Below, piece after piece: positions 11,586 through 22,740 of a stretch of DNA of 64,000 bases. The stretch is from positions 310,001 to 374,000 of the forward strand of contig JARVLF010000002.1 of the NCBI GenBank assembly GCA_030849465.1, written 5' to 3'. The stretch comes from Moesziomyces globuligerus (taxonomy: Eukaryota; Basidiomycota; Ustilaginomycetes; Ustilaginales; Ustilaginaceae). Every line of letters starts with the position of its first letter. The first letter of the stretch is position 1. The notes under the pieces were generated by a model, which was not told where the DNA came from, did not search any database, and saw only the letters and a list, made by a program, of their open reading frames with translations. A program made the position numbers and the translations under genes.

Positions 11586-11933
11586 ATTGTCGGGCTGCTC
11601 GCCTATCTGCTCTCGATCTACGGCACGGCCGACTTTAAGCTGCTCGCGGGAGGCGCCGAGCCGCTCTCGATCGCCGCGCTCGAGGACTCGCTCGCCTCGA
11701 AGCTCTCGAGCGTGCTGCCCATCCCCGCGCTCGCGCTCGACCTGGTGAGCAGCGTCGCAGGCTACTTTGGCGGCGCCGAGGCGGCGGCGGCCAAGTCGGA
11801 GATCGAGGGCGTGCTCTCGCCCACCGAGCTCAAGAAGGCGCTCATCAAGCTCGCCTCGTCGGGCGTGCTCACCGGCCTCGACGCCGACACGGTCAACAAG
11901 CTCGCCTACAACAACGCCACCTCCACCGCCTGA
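10311..11933 (+). CDS. PRB1: Subtilisin-like serine protease (cerevisin / protease B type)
   Basis: A 540-residue secretory-route serine endopeptidase of family S8, proteinase K/cerevisin group, probably vacuolar. The N-terminus has a hydrophobic signal peptide (MYAKRYLGLLALALSL...ALAAP), then an I9 propeptide inhibitor domain (about 58-140, from YMIVLKDGVSSSDFFAH to VEYVEMDSLVSV), then the catalytic domain. The triad motifs are intact: Asp in YIIDTGIN (about residue 218), His in GNGHGTHCAG (about 249) and Ser in SGTSMASPH (about 420), with the oxyanion Asn in GVAAGNE. The C-terminal extension beyond about 450 is alanine/leucine-rich, as in vacuolar protease B homologues. The ATG follows a CT-rich leader, and the gene is intronless. 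Vacuolar rather than extracellular location is inferred from the Prb1-like architecture; an extracellular subtilase remains possible. Confidence 0.92.
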
Positions 11934-12471
11934 TGGCCTCTTTGACACTTGCGTTTCCCCCGTACAAGAGCCCCACGCTCCACAGTCTCTGCCCTTGCAT
12001 TCCCGCCTTCTTGCATGACATGTGTGTTTTTTTTCCGATCCGTCTCAATGTCTCCTTCCCCCGCAATCTCCTCCTTGCGTCCGCCGGTCTTGTTTCCTCG
12101 TCTTGTTTTTTTGGCAATGTTTTCTCTCTCCTTTTTTTGTTCTGCTTTTCAGGAAGCATTGAGCGGCGGGGGGAGGCGAGGAGGGCAGGTGTGAAGAGTC
12201 TGAGCTGGTGCTTCGATGTGCTTTGTGGTGGGGGTCTGGAAGATCGAGGGCTGGGATTGGGAAGTGGATGCGTGTGTGATGGTGGCAGCAGGCACGAGAG
12301 TGAGATTTGGTGCAAGCGTCGGTGGTTGGCGTGTTGATTCAAGTCCAGTCTTTTGACGAGGAGCGTTGCACAACGACGAGCAAAGTGGCATTGAGGCAAA
12401 GACAGATGGATTTTGATTCGTGTGCAGCAGATACAGGGATGGCAAAGGTTTTAGCAAGGGGTGAGAAGAGG
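11934..12471. other. Intergenic between convergent subtilase and CCT8 genes
   Basis: The 3' regions of two converging genes. T-rich stretches at 12030-12150 on the plus strand are compatible with 3' UTR/poly(A) signals of the subtilase. No gene seen. Confidence 0.6.
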
Positions 12472-14139
12472 TCAATCGTCGTCCCAGTTGGGGTTTGCTT
12501 TGGGAGCCTTGATGCCGGCGGGTTTGGACATGATGATTGAATCCACGGACAGCACCGAGATGGCCGCACCAGCAGCATAACGCAGAGCCCAAGACTTTGC
12601 TGCCAAGACATCCAAGATCTGGTTGTGAGTCGTCTTGACCGTGCCGTCGACGTCGTTTTCGATATCCACACCCACATCCCTACCCTCCTCATCGACATGC
12701 TTTGCGTACAGACGCGAGACGGTCTCGGTCGCATCCAAACCCGCATTCTCGGCCAACGTCCTCGGAATCACCTCGAGAGCCTCGCCGAACTTTTTGATCG
12801 AATGCTGGTTCATCCCAGGCGTCTTTTCGCCCAGATCGACAATCCGCTTCGCCAGCTCGAGCTCGGTTGCACCCGCCCCAGGGACGAGACGCGCATCGCG
12901 CGTCAGCGACTTGATGACATTGACCCCATCGTCGATCGCGCGCTCAACGTCGTCGAGCAGATTCGACGTCGCGCCGCGCAGCACAATGGTGCACATCTTG
13001 GGCTTCGCCTTACCCCCCGGCTGACCCTCCTCCTGCTTGAACACGGTGACGCGATCGCCACCGATCTCGGTAGTCTCGATCGAATCGATCCAACCCGCCT
13101 CCTCGGGCAACGGTGCCCCCAACCTCGCCAAAGGCGTCGCGCCCAGCAACCTGCAGAGCCTACGCAGCTCGAACTTGGAGAGGATCTTGATGACGAGGAT
13201 GCCAAAGCGGTTGAGATAGTGCTGCGCCAGCTCGCCGACCTGGGACTGGGTGACGACGACCTTGACGCCCGAATCGGCGATCTCCTGAAAGTACTTTTCG
13301 AGCTGCTGCTCCTCGCCGCGCGAGAAGCGCGCGAGCTCGTCGGCATTGTTGAGCAGCACGGTGCCCTTGGTCTCGGTCTGGGTGATGTCCATGCCGCACG
13401 TGTAGACGCCCACCTTGGCGGCCTTGGCCTTCTTGATCACGCCCTCGGGCTCGCGACCGAACACCATGCCGCGGACCACCTTGGACTGCGCGAGGCTACC
13501 GCCCATGATCTTGACGACGCGGACATTGTCGACGCTAAAGTCGGCGAGCGCGCTCTTTGCGTTGTGCGGCAGCACCATCGACACGGCCTCTGCGACCAGA
13601 GGAGCGAGCAGCTCCTCGTTGCCGTACTGCTTGGAGGCGAGGCACGGCTTGAGCGCGAGCGCCAGGCTCTCGGCCGTCGGCGGCGAAGCCAAGGTGGCCA
13701 CCGAGAGCTTCTCGAGCTCGGCGAGGCAGCGATCGCGGGCGATCTCGAAGCCCTGAAGGATCTCGGACGGATGGAGGCCCATGGTGATGAGGTATTCGGC
13801 CTTCTTGAGCAGCTCGCCGGCAAAGATGAGCACGAGGTTGGTGGCGTCGCCCATCTCGGCCTCCTGCTGCTGGCTGGCCATGACGAGCAGCTTTGCGGCC
13901 GGATGGACGACGTCGAGCTCGCGGATGATGGTGGCGGCGTCCGAGGTGACAAAGAGCCTCTCGAGGTGGTTGATGACCATCTTGTTGCGTCCGTTGGGAC
14001 CGAACGAGGTGCGCACGATCTCCGAGAGCTCGTTGACCGCCTGGATGTTGCGCAGCACCGCCTCCTCGATGCCCTGGAAGTGCTTGTAGCCCTCCTTGAA
14101 GAGGTTGGGCCCTCCAGCGCGTGGCACCTTGAGAGACAT
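12472..14139 (-). CDS. CCT8: Chaperonin CCT/TRiC subunit theta
   Basis: One of the eight subunits of the cytosolic CCT/TRiC ring chaperonin, which folds actin, tubulin and WD-repeat proteins using ATP. It has 555 residues with no intron. The start is MSLKVPRAGGPNLFKEGYKHF at 14139, where homology begins; the frame stays open upstream but without conserved sequence. Group II chaperonin motifs are visible: RTSFGPNGRNKMVINHLERL and SDAATI near the N-terminus, GDATNLVLIFAGELL in the nucleotide-binding region, and VPGAGATELELAKRI in the C-terminal equatorial domain. The combination VPRAGG...FQGIEEAVLRNIQA is diagnostic for theta rather than other subunits. The tail ends NPNWDDD. Coronin, also encoded in this window, is a WD-repeat protein of the kind CCT folds, but no functional link is implied by position. 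Confidence 0.95.
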   Translation of the reverse strand: MSLKVPRAGGPNLFKEGYKHFQGIEEAVLRNIQAVNELSEIVRTSFGPNGRNKMVINHLERLFVTSDAATIIRELDVVHPAAKLLVMASQQQEAEMGDATNLVLIFAGELLKKAEYLITMGLHPSEILQGFEIARDRCLAELEKLSVATLASPPTAESLALALKPCLASKQYGNEELLAPLVAEAVSMVLPHNAKSALADFSVDNVRVVKIMGGSLAQSKVVRGMVFGREPEGVIKKAKAAKVGVYTCGMDITQTETKGTVLLNNADELARFSRGEEQQLEKYFQEIADSGVKVVVTQSQVGELAQHYLNRFGILVIKILSKFELRRLCRLLGATPLARLGAPLPEEAGWIDSIETTEIGGDRVTVFKQEEGQPGGKAKPKMCTIVLRGATSNLLDDVERAIDDGVNVIKSLTRDARLVPGAGATELELAKRIVDLGEKTPGMNQHSIKKFGEALEVIPRTLAENAGLDATETVSRLYAKHVDEEGRDVGVDIENDVDGTVKTTHNQILDVLAAKSWALRYAAGAAISVLSVDSIIMSKPAGIKAPKANPNWDDD

Positions 14140-14589
14140 TTTGGGTTTGATCAAAGATGCGGATGGTGTTGGAAAAGAGCAAGTCGATGATCGCCCGCGA
14201 TAGGCAAAAGGCCAAAAGCTAAGACCCGCCGCACGCACAGGCTCGCAAGAAGAAAAGGCTTGACGCGCAGAGCTGCTCTTGGGCGCAACACTCTTCCTCC
14301 TCTCGTGGCTCGAATTCAGCGCATCCCGGCGCGCGCAGCTTTGGGACCAACACCTCCAAGGCTCCTCGCTCCGCTGCAGCTGCTCAGCCGCCGCGCCCAA
14401 CGCGTTCTTCTTCCGCCTTCGATCAAGCCAATTTCACTGCTCGTGTTTGCCAACAAAGCCTAACACTCCCAACACTCACGCACCCCTCATCACCATCACC
14501 TGAAGTTGCAACCTTGGGTTACGGCCTTCACCTTCACTCATGATCAACTGGGGGATGCGGGAAGTGTCGTCAATTCGTACGGACCGGTC
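14140..14589. other. Intergenic between CCT8 and MTO1
   Basis: A 450-bp spacer on the minus strand holding the CCT8 promoter and the MTO1 3' end. No gene or clear motif seen. Confidence 0.6.
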
Positions 14590-16824
14590 TCATTGTACAG
14601 CTGAACCGGGCCCAGTTGCCTCGTTCTGCACCGCATACCGCCACAGGGTGGCATAGTTGGCAGGTGTGCAACCCGGGATCGACTTGAGTGCAGCCTGGTT
14701 GGTTGGAGCGAGATCAGATGATATCAAGACGACGGCATGTTAGCAGGCTTCGCTTCCGGACAGCCAAGACATGGAGGCTGAACTTACCAGCGATGTGGGT
14801 TGGAGGAGTTGGAGCTTCTCGCGCAGCTGCGAGTTGAGGCCGGGCACGGCGGCAAAGTTGAAGCCGTCGGGGAAGCGGAGACGGGTCTCCTTTGTGAAGG
14901 CCTCGATCTCGTGCGCCTGGCGTTCGAGGTGGGGCAGGTACCTCGCCTCTACCTGAACGCGGTCGAGCACCACCTCGCCGAGGCCCGCCAGTTCGGGGAT
15001 GACGGCGATGAGGTCGCGGATGCCGAGGCTCGGCTGGCGGAGCATGTCGAGGCCGCTGCGTTCGTGCGAGTCGCTCGAGCAGTGGAAGCCGGCCCGATTC
15101 CACGCATGTGCGCTCATCCGCTTGTTGCGGAGCAGTTCGAGAGCCCGGTTCATATCCGCCTGCATCGAACAGAAGCGTCTCCAGCGCACCTCGTCCACCG
15201 CCGTCGCATGGGCGTTCCGGAGTAGCGGCGTGAGGCGCGCATCGGCATTGTCGGCGCGCAGCGTCATGCGGTACTCGCTGCGCGAGCTAAACATGCGGTA
15301 GGGCTCTTCGACGCCCTGCATGACGAGGTCGTCGATCATCGTTCCGACGTAGCCGTCCGCACGACCCACCTCCAGAGCAGCATGCCCGCGCGCCTTGAGC
15401 CCGGCGTTGAGCCCGGCAATGCAGCCCTGCGCAGCAGCCTCTTCGTAGCCCGTGGTGCCGTTGATCTGGCCCGCCATCCAAAGGCCCTCGATGCGCTTGG
15501 TCTCGAGGCTGTGGCGCAGCTCGCGCGGATCGACGTGGTCGTACTCGACGCCGTAGCCCGGTCGCACCATCTCGGCCTCTTCCAGCCCGGGGATGGTCCG
15601 CAGCATTTCGACCTGCAGCTCGGTCGGCAGAGTGCACGAGAGACCGTTCGGATACAGGATGCCGCCGTCGTCGGTGCCAGGCCGACCTTCTGGCTCGAGC
15701 CAGACCGGATGACTGTCCTTGTCCTGGAACCGGATCACCTTGGACTCGATCGAGGGACAATACCGAGGACCTCGCACCGTCTCCTTGATGTGGATCGACT
15801 GCTCCAGGTTCGCGCGCACGAGGTCGTGCGTGGCGGCGACGGTGCGCGTGCCCCAGCACGCGACTTGGGTCGATGGGTCGATGTCGGGCGCGTCGTGCAG
15901 GAACGAGAACGCAGCCGGTTGTTGGTCACCGCTGATCACCTCGAGCCTCGGGTCTACGGGCGTGTCGCTCTGCCACGGAAGGCCGAGCCGCACGGACGAG
16001 GCGGCGATCCTGGCGGGCGTGCCGGTCTTGAGTCGGCCAAGCCGGAAGCCGGCGCGTGCGAGGCTCTGGCTCAGTCCATCGGACGCCGGATCGTCGGAGC
16101 GAGAAGGGAGCGGCAGCATGCGACCTGCGGGCCTCGATTCGAGACCCAGGTGGATGTGGGCCGAGAGAAAGGTGCCCGTAGCGAGGATGACCTGGCTGCA
16201 GCTGATCCTATCCCCATCCCCCGTCGTGACGCCTCGGACCACCGCCCTCGTCAGCTCGCCTCTCGCTGCCCCGCTCTGCGTAGCCGCGTCCGGATGGGTC
16301 GTACTGGTCCAGTCGAGCTGCAGGCCATGCACCTTTGCCTCGTGGATGGTCAGGTTCGGATAGTCCTGCAGAGCCTGCTGCATGTAACGGCGGTAGAGGG
16401 AACGATCGATCTGTGCCCTCGGACCGTGCACGGCGGGTCCTTTGGATCGATTGAGCATGCGATACTGTATACCCGCTCGATCGCCAATGACGCCGCACAG
16501 CCCGCCGAGCGCATCCACCTCGCGCACCAGCGTGCCCTTGCCCACGCCACCGAGGCTCGGATTGCAGCTGAGCTCGCCGACGCTCGCCCGGTTGGTGGTG
16601 ACGAGCAGCGTGCGGGCTCCCGTCCGCGCCGATCCGGCGGCCGCCTCGATGCCCGCGTGTCCTGCACCGACCACGACGACGTCAAAGTGGCGGTCGGACC
16701 GGCTCGGCCCTGCCAGCGACTGATCGTGCGAGGCGGAAGCAAACGCCCTGCGCGTGGCCCTGGCTGGCGCACGGCTCGAACCCGCCACATCGGCCAGAAC
16801 GCCGCTGGTCGCAAGTCGAAGCAT
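14590..16824 (-). CDS. MTO1: Mitochondrial tRNA 5-carboxymethylaminomethyluridine synthase subunit (GidA/MnmG family)
   Basis: FAD-dependent enzyme that, with the GTPase MSS1, installs the cmnm5 group on the wobble uridine of mitochondrial tRNAs. The gene has two exons: 16824-14788 and a small last exon 14694-14590, joined over a 93-bp intron (GTAAGT donor, ACCAG acceptor). The spliced protein is 713 residues. The N-terminus ([15 protein letters not shown]..., rich in R/S/A) looks like a mitochondrial presequence. Next come the FAD dinucleotide-binding motif [14 protein letters not shown] (about 49-62), [12 protein letters not shown], the GidA signature [12 protein letters not shown] and the second signature [16 protein letters not shown]. 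The last exon supplies the C-terminal GidA-associated helix segment ([17 protein letters not shown]), which restores the expected end after LQPTSL. Without splicing the frame would read through into unrelated residues ending SGSEAC. Confidence 0.93.
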
Positions 16825-17438
16825 CGCGTGCAGCTGGCTCAAGAGCCCAAGTCTACGAGTGCCAACGGGCGTCAAAACGTCTAGATGGTTGTGTGTGGCA
16901 AGCGTTGAACCCTGGCGTGCATGCCGAGTTACGCCACACTCGATTCTTCTCAGCTCGGGCGAAGACGGCGTCCTCGAATTCTGGAATTTCGCCTCCACCT
17001 TTTTCAAGGCCCTCGCGGGTACTGCCGCGTATCGCAAGCGCGTCTCGACGATTCTCAAGAAGCCGAACATGCCAAAGACAGCTGCGAAGCACGGCTGCGA
17101 AGCACAGTCATGAGCGATGCGCAAACAAGCATTGTTCATCATGCTCATCAGACCGCCGACAAGCGCTGGGCGGATGGAACACAGACGAGATGTGCAGACG
17201 GAGCAAACGGGAACAGAATGGAGTCCGGAAAGCATTGCACAACAAGGTGAAGAAGAAACCGAAAAGAGAAAAATCAAGCTGCGAGAACTGAGTGTTCGAG
17301 CAAGGATCGAGGGCGCCGAGTGCAGCTCAGCGCTTCGTCCTTGGATGCAGGCCCGCCAAGCGGGCAGCTGCTGAGGGTATGACGCTGTAGGACCGACGAG
17401 TCCAGCTCGTGATCTCACCAGCGCCTGCCTGATACGGC
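16825..17438. other. Intergenic between MTO1 and the BUD4-like gene
   Basis: The MTO1 promoter side and the 3' end of the BUD4-like gene. The MTO1 frame remains open through here and beyond, but the translated sequence has no conserved features. Nothing else supported. Confidence 0.6.
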
Positions 17439-20400
17439 TTAGCGACGTCGTTGCGGGGTGAGGTCTTCGGTCTGGGCGCGCAGATGGCCGGCGCGCTTGA
17501 GGCGGTCGAAAGCGGCGCGGTTCGACGCGTCGTGGACGGGCGTGCGGATCATGGATGCCGGACGTGGTGGCAGCGGCGAGCCACGCACCGAGTCTCGAAC
17601 CGAGCCTCGCTCCGATCCCGGCGCCGAAGCAGCGGTAGGATGAGCAGCTCGGACGGGCAACCGCGACGGTGTACCCTGCGTACCGTTCGAGAGCGTCGAG
17701 AGACGACTGGCCCGATCGCCAGACCGAGGCTCTGGCTGAGAGACCGCAGATCGAGTCTGTCCCACATCCGAATCGTCCGGTGTCGAGGGCTCCTCTTCCA
17801 CCGTCGGTACCGGCTTGCGCGACGGGAAGCCTTGCTGGCTCAGCTTGGCGGTCGCGCGCTCGGCATGACTCGACGTCTGGCCCTGAATGCCTTCGAGCAG
17901 CATCTGAGCCCACAAGGGATTGGCAGGCACCTCGTTGCCGATGACGTCCGAGATGACCTTGACCCACTGCGTCTTCTGCGCCTCGGTGTCGGCGAAGAAG
18001 CTGATGCGTTCGCCGTCGGCAAACGTGATGCGGAACGAGCGCTCGACGTGGTAGTTGGCATCCGCATCCTCCTCCTCCGCCAAGGTGGCGCTGGTGGCGT
18101 AAGAGGCCATCGTCTTGGACCTGCCGAGCGCCTGGCTCGTCGCAGACGGGAAGATCATCGATCCCGCATTGACGTGGTTGCCCAGCTCTTCGATGCACAC
18201 CGCCTTGGCGAGGTCGATCTTGACCGTCGGCTTCTTGGTGACGGCGTTGAAGCAGATCAGATACTGGCCCTGCGCCTGCACGGGACGACGACGCCAGCTA
18301 GCGCAGTCGCCGCCGAGCTGGGTGAGCGTGCCTGCCTGCCAGGGTTCGGCGCGATGCCAGGCTGCGTTCTGGATGGCGCGCATGCACTCGCCGAGGTTCT
18401 CGGGCAGCTGGTCGCGCGGGATGTTGGGCAGCGGAGGCAGGTAGAAGAGCTTCAGCCGCAGCGTGCCGCGCACCTTGGAGAGGTTCTGGCGAAAGTCGTG
18501 CGAGAGCATCGAGACGTGCGTGCGCGAGGCGACGCTCGAAGGTCCCGACACGCTCCCCGTCGGGTTCGACACGCCGTGCACGGGCAGATCGAGCACCAGA
18601 CAGCGTGCATAGCACTGGCTAGCTACGCGCTCAAAGAGCACGCCCGTCCGGCCAAAGGCACCCTCGCGATTCATGTAGCTCAGCATGGGCTCGGCGCGCG
18701 CCGCCTGCGCCGCCAGCTCGGCAGCCGCTTCGCGTTCCTGCTGCTCGCGTCTGGCTGCCTGCTTCTTCGGACTCGAGAAGAACCGACTGAGGCCCTTGAG
18801 CGTAGGACTGCCGTGCTCGCGTCGGGAGGGTGAGGATGGACGCTGAGGCTCCATGAGGTGCGCATCGCGCTGCACGACCAGGGTGAGGCTGAACTCGAGG
18901 TTCTTGTGCTGGAGCAGCTCGAACTCCTGAGCGATCTTGCTCACCGAGCCCCGTCCCGGTACAAGCGGCACCGAAGCCGTCTTGACCATGTGAAGGCCAT
19001 TGTCCAGGATGCAGTGGAACTGCGTGGGACGCGAAGGCACCGGAAGATCGGTGGGTGTGAACGAGTCGACCATGACAAAGACCTTGCCTGCGGTTCTGCG
19101 CGCAGGCGCTTGCTGGAGCTCGCGCATCTCCTTCTTGTAGTCGTTGATGTCGCTCGGTCTGCGCAGCTTCTTCCACGCTTTGCCGCTGTCGACGTCGCCG
19201 GCGGCGGTCGAATGCGTGACCTTGTCGTCGATGCCCTGGAAGGCGCCGCGGTCATTGACGTGGTAGTTGGACTCGGCCTTTTGCGAGATGCGCGCGAGCT
19301 CCTTCTCCATGTGCAGCTGGAAGCCGCCGTCGATGGCGCGCTGCAGACTCACGTCGAGCATCGCCTTGCTCTTGGCCAGATCCGCGCTGATGCTCTGGCG
19401 CGTCGGCAGCTCCACCTCGTCGTCCTCGTCGTCGCGCGTCTCGCCCGGCGTCTCGGAGCTGGAAGCGTGGCTGGCCGAGTCGACCTCGCTCGTCTCGCTG
19501 ACCGCAGCGGTGAAGACGGCACGAGCGTCGCCCGTGCTCATGCTGCGCTTGCGACGCGCCTTACCGTTCTTGCTCCGGCGCCGCGCGATGATCTGCTCCG
19601 CCTGCTGCGCCGGCGTCAGATACGTCTGCGCAGGCACGACCTGCGGCGTCGAAGGCGCAGATGCCTCCGCGAACTCTGGGAACACTCGACCGTCTTGGCC
19701 CGCATCGATGTCGGCGAGAACGGGAGCCGCAACATCGTCCTGCGTCTCTTCGCCGATCGCGGCCGGGGTCTCGCTTAGCTTGGCCGTCTCCTGCAGCTCT
19801 GAGCCCAGCAGGTCGAGCGGACTCGAGAGTTGGTCGAGTTGCTTGACGGGGCTCGGAGCGGGGACGGGCCTCACTTCGGTGACGACCGGCTCGGACATGA
19901 GCGGACGCGGCGGCGCACTCGGTCGCGATGTTGGGAGCGGTCTGGGCTGCGAGGGCTGAGCGTCGAGGATAGAGGCGGCAGAAGGTCCCGGTTCACTGCC
20001 ACGGGGCATGCGCTTCTGCTGACCAACCGTGGGCTTGACTAGCTTTGCGTCAGCTGTGGACGTCTGCATCTCGGAGAGGCTGTCGAGCGGCTCGTCGGGA
20101 GTCTCGGCTTGCTCGCGGTTGAGCTTCTGCATGGCGACGCGCTTCAGGACGGCATCGCGCGAGATGTGGGGTCGCATGCGCGGTGCATCCCTCGTCGCCG
20201 GGACTGCGGCTTGGACCGGTGCGGGCGTGATCTCGGGCTGCGTGCGACTTCGGCTGAGGTCGGCAAAGAGCGAGTTGGGCTCGTCGACCTGGAAGCCGAT
20301 CGGACTCCAGGCGGGAAGCTGAGGCAGACCGTCGATTCGAGGCCGAGATGCAAGCTCGTCGTTCTGGACGCGTGCGGCGAGCGGGCTCGGCATGGGCTGA

Positions 20401-21707
20401 GGAGCGACTTCGGCCTGACGGGTTCGCATGCTGGGGCTGCTGAGAATGTCATCGCGGAGCAGCTCGTCCATCATGCTGTCGACGCGGTCGGCGGCGGAAA
20501 GACGGGCAAACGTGTTCTCGCGCTCCTGGTGGAACGCGGGATCTTCTCGACAGCCCTCGTCGGCGGGCAAATCGTGGTCGATCGAAAGCTCCTGCAGCTG
20601 GAGGCTCGAGTCGCCTGGTGTCGGACTCGGTGGTCCTTCGACAGAGGAAGTCTCGTGACTGTCGTGAGAGAGGTCCGGCTCGGAATCACCGGAGATTGGC
20701 TCGCTCGCATCGTCCGAGAAAGCCAGCGCATCACCACCATTGACGACCTGGAGCACGCCGGGCTTCACCTGAGAGGCCGAGATCGCAGCAGGATCCTGGG
20801 TCCAAAAGTCGGCATCGTCGGCATCTTGGTCGGTCGTGCCGTGGGGCTCGTCGTTATCGCGGAGGCTCTCGGTGTCGAAGCTGCTCTCCTTGTCGAACTC
20901 CTGGACGTCGAGGATTTCGTCAAAGGTGACCGTCTTGCGGCGTTCTCTGCGCCCCGCACCCGCCAGTTCGGACCGAGATCCGGGCTCAGCGCTCGAGCTC
21001 TGGGGAGAGTCTTGCATGAAGCGCGGGCCGTGCAGCCGGTTGGATGTGAGCAGGCCCTTTGTCGCCGGTGAGGTATTGGGAGAGGCAGTGTAAGGGCTGC
21101 GAGACACTGCTGGCTGCACGTGCGGGGATGCAGGCTCGTCTGTAATGCCGTCGTGATGACGAAAGACCGAGTTGCTGACGTAGTTGGATTCATGGAGGCG
21201 GCCGAGGCTCTTGCGCGGGATCTTGCGCTGCGCAGGCTTTGCGGGCATGGTAGGGGAGAGGCTGAACGGGTTGCTGTTCTCAGCATCCTCGGCTGCCGCG
21301 AGCGGTTGCCTGCTCGTGGAAGACTGTGGGGTCCTGGACGACGACGCAGCGACGCCGATGCCAAGACCTACCGAGGGAGAGGGCAGGTTTGTGCGGGCTG
21401 CCGATGCGACGGGCGAGCCTGAGAGCGAGGTGGGTTGGCTTCCGCCATCGAACTGCTTAAAGATGCTGTTGGAGACCAAGCCGTGGTTGCGGAGCGACTT
21501 GAAGTTCTGCGTCTGCTTCTTGGGGCTGTGGAGCGAAGGATGCTCTTCGTGCTCGTGCTCGGGCGAAGACTGCGAGTAGCCGACGGTGTTTGCAGGACGC
21601 TTCGAGGTTCGGAGCGGCGACCAGCCGTTGGAGCTGGCGCCGAGGATGGCGGCGGTAGTGGAGGGAGGCGTGGCAGCGACCTTGCCAGCATTGAGGGTCT
21701 CGCTCAT
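17439..21707 (-). CDS. BUD4: BUD4/anillin-like septation and bud-site protein
   Basis: A 1422-residue cortical scaffold predicted to act with septins at the bud neck or division site. The N-terminal about 850 residues are disordered, S/P/T/E-rich, and contain two short basic repeats of similar design ([21 protein letters not shown] near the start, [12 protein letters not shown] further on). From about 870 there is an anillin-homology (DUF1709-like, C2-type) region: [20 protein letters not shown], then [14 protein letters not shown]. It is followed at about 1140-1255 by a pleckstrin-homology domain ([18 protein letters not shown] ... [18 protein letters not shown]). The order (long disordered region, anillin domain, C-terminal PH) is that of Saccharomyces Bud4 and Candida Int1. 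Start ATG at 21707, no intron needed. A role in septin organisation is family knowledge; the smut-specific role is unknown. Confidence 0.82.
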   Translation of the reverse strand: MSETLNAGKVAATPPSTTAAILGASSNGWSPLRTSKRPANTVGYSQSSPEHEHEEHPSLHSPKKQTQNFKSLRNHGLVSNSIFKQFDGGSQPTSLSGSPVASAARTNLPSPSVGLGIGVAASSSRTPQSSTSRQPLAAAEDAENSNPFSLSPTMPAKPAQRKIPRKSLGRLHESNYVSNSVFRHHDGITDEPASPHVQPAVSRSPYTASPNTSPATKGLLTSNRLHGPRFMQDSPQSSSAEPGSRSELAGAGRRERRKTVTFDEILDVQEFDKESSFDTESLRDNDEPHGTTDQDADDADFWTQDPAAISASQVKPGVLQVVNGGDALAFSDDASEPISGDSEPDLSHDSHETSSVEGPPSPTPGDSSLQLQELSIDHDLPADEGCREDPAFHQERENTFARLSAADRVDSMMDELLRDDILSSPSMRTRQAEVAPQPMPSPLAARVQNDELASRPRIDGLPQLPAWSPIGFQVDEPNSLFADLSRSRTQPEITPAPVQAAVPATRDAPRMRPHISRDAVLKRVAMQKLNREQAETPDEPLDSLSEMQTSTADAKLVKPTVGQQKRMPRGSEPGPSAASILDAQPSQPRPLPTSRPSAPPRPLMSEPVVTEVRPVPAPSPVKQLDQLSSPLDLLGSELQETAKLSETPAAIGEETQDDVAAPVLADIDAGQDGRVFPEFAEASAPSTPQVVPAQTYLTPAQQAEQIIARRRSKNGKARRKRSMSTGDARAVFTAAVSETSEVDSASHASSSETPGETRDDEDDEVELPTRQSISADLAKSKAMLDVSLQRAIDGGFQLHMEKELARISQKAESNYHVNDRGAFQGIDDKVTHSTAAGDVDSGKAWKKLRRPSDINDYKKEMRELQQAPARRTAGKVFVMVDSFTPTDLPVPSRPTQFHCILDNGLHMVKTASVPLVPGRGSVSKIAQEFELLQHKNLEFSLTLVVQRDAHLMEPQRPSSPSRREHGSPTLKGLSRFFSSPKKQAARREQQEREAAAELAAQAARAEPMLSYMNREGAFGRTGVLFERVASQCYARCLVLDLPVHGVSNPTGSVSGPSSVASRTHVSMLSHDFRQNLSKVRGTLRLKLFYLPPLPNIPRDQLPENLGECMRAIQNAAWHRAEPWQAGTLTQLGGDCASWRRRPVQAQGQYLICFNAVTKKPTVKIDLAKAVCIEELGNHVNAGSMIFPSATSQALGRSKTMASYATSATLAEEEDADANYHVERSFRITFADGERISFFADTEAQKTQWVKVISDVIGNEVPANPLWAQMLLEGIQGQTSSHAERATAKLSQQGFPSRKPVPTVEEEPSTPDDSDVGQTRSAVSQPEPRSGDRASRLSTLSNGTQGTPSRLPVRAAHPTAASAPGSERGSVRDSVRGSPLPPRPASMIRTPVHDASNRAAFDRLKRAGHLRAQTEDLTPQRRR

Positions 21708-22740
21708 GGCGACGGAGTGGCAAGATGGGCGTACTCTGATGGGAGCAAAGATGAGATGGTGGGTGCGGGGTTATAGGGAGGAAGATAGTGTGGCAGCGAC
21801 CAGATGGACGGTAGCTATGAAGGAGGTGATGCACAAGGGCTGCAAGTCGAGGAAATGGAATGAGCTACGGAAGATGAATGGAGCTAGACCAGTCTTTTGC
21901 ATGAGTCGATGGGCAGCGGTCTGAGCGATGGAGATGTTTTGAGGCGGTGGAGCTGCAGACTTGGTTGTGCGAAGGGTGATTGCGCACTTGACAGCTCAGC
22001 TTTGAGTGACAAGGAGCGGAGCTCGAGCAAAGCTTGAGCAAGCTTGAGCGGCTGTGCGCCTGCGAGCCAGAGACAAGCTTCAACATCTATCGGCTTTTCG
22101 ACAGCTGCTGCAAAAATAACGCCGCTGCTGGCTGCTGCATGCATTGCTTTCACCCTCGATTCCGGCAACCCGAATTGCTTCGCGAGCAAGACTCTCCCTC
22201 CCGGTCCAAAGCCAATCCGCTCGCTTGCGGGGAAGCCTAGCTGCCATGGGAGGCGCAAATGAAACATAGCAGCAACACAAGAGCGCCCGACCACGCTGAC
22301 GCACAGACCTGCTTGTGCGCTTGTGCGCTTGTGCGCTTGTGCGCTTCCGTTGCTTGCGATCCGAGACGATGCGGTTCCCGCTGCGCTTCACCACCTTACG
22401 TGCGACGGGCAGAGCGTGGGAACCGATGCGACGTTTGACGCAAGCTCCTCCCTGCTCCCCGCCCGGTGCGATGGCGGGTCGTCGGTGGTCTGCTCCAACC
22501 TTGAGTCTGCTCGTCTCGCCAGCGCCATCAGCAGCAGCATTCACATTGCCAGGCCTTTGCCGGCAAAGAGAAAATCACCGGCGCGCAAAGCAACGCCAAA
22601 AACGCGTCCTGTCAATTTCCATCACGTGCCAATTCAGCCCCTGCCAAACGGCAATGCAAAATCCACCACCCTCCCTCTTCTCTGATAGCGGATTCGCAAT
22701 CACAATGTTGCAGCGGCAGGCGCATGGATTCGGCTCTGCA
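21708..22740. other. Intergenic between the BUD4-like and SLD3 genes
   Basis: A 1-kb spacer containing the promoter of the BUD4-like gene and the 3' region of SLD3. An 8-bp tandem repeat (TTGTGCGC, four perfect units) lies at 22313-22344. No gene recognised. Confidence 0.6.
22313..22344. repeat. 8-bp tandem repeat, 4 units
   Basis: Four perfect head-to-tail copies of TTGTGCGC in the spacer upstream of the BUD4-like gene. Confidence 0.9.

Noticed and set aside
10053..11948. 631-codon minus-strand frame over the subtilase
   Set aside because: Mirror of a GC3-rich gene; the plus strand has the intact Asp/His/Ser protease motifs.
12625..14190. 521-codon plus-strand frame over CCT8
   Set aside because: Antisense shadow, R/L/D/H-rich, no homology.
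16825..18198. N-terminal extension of the MTO1 frame
   Set aside because: Open but low complexity, overlaps the 3' end of the BUD4-like gene, and the mitochondrial presequence begins at 16824.
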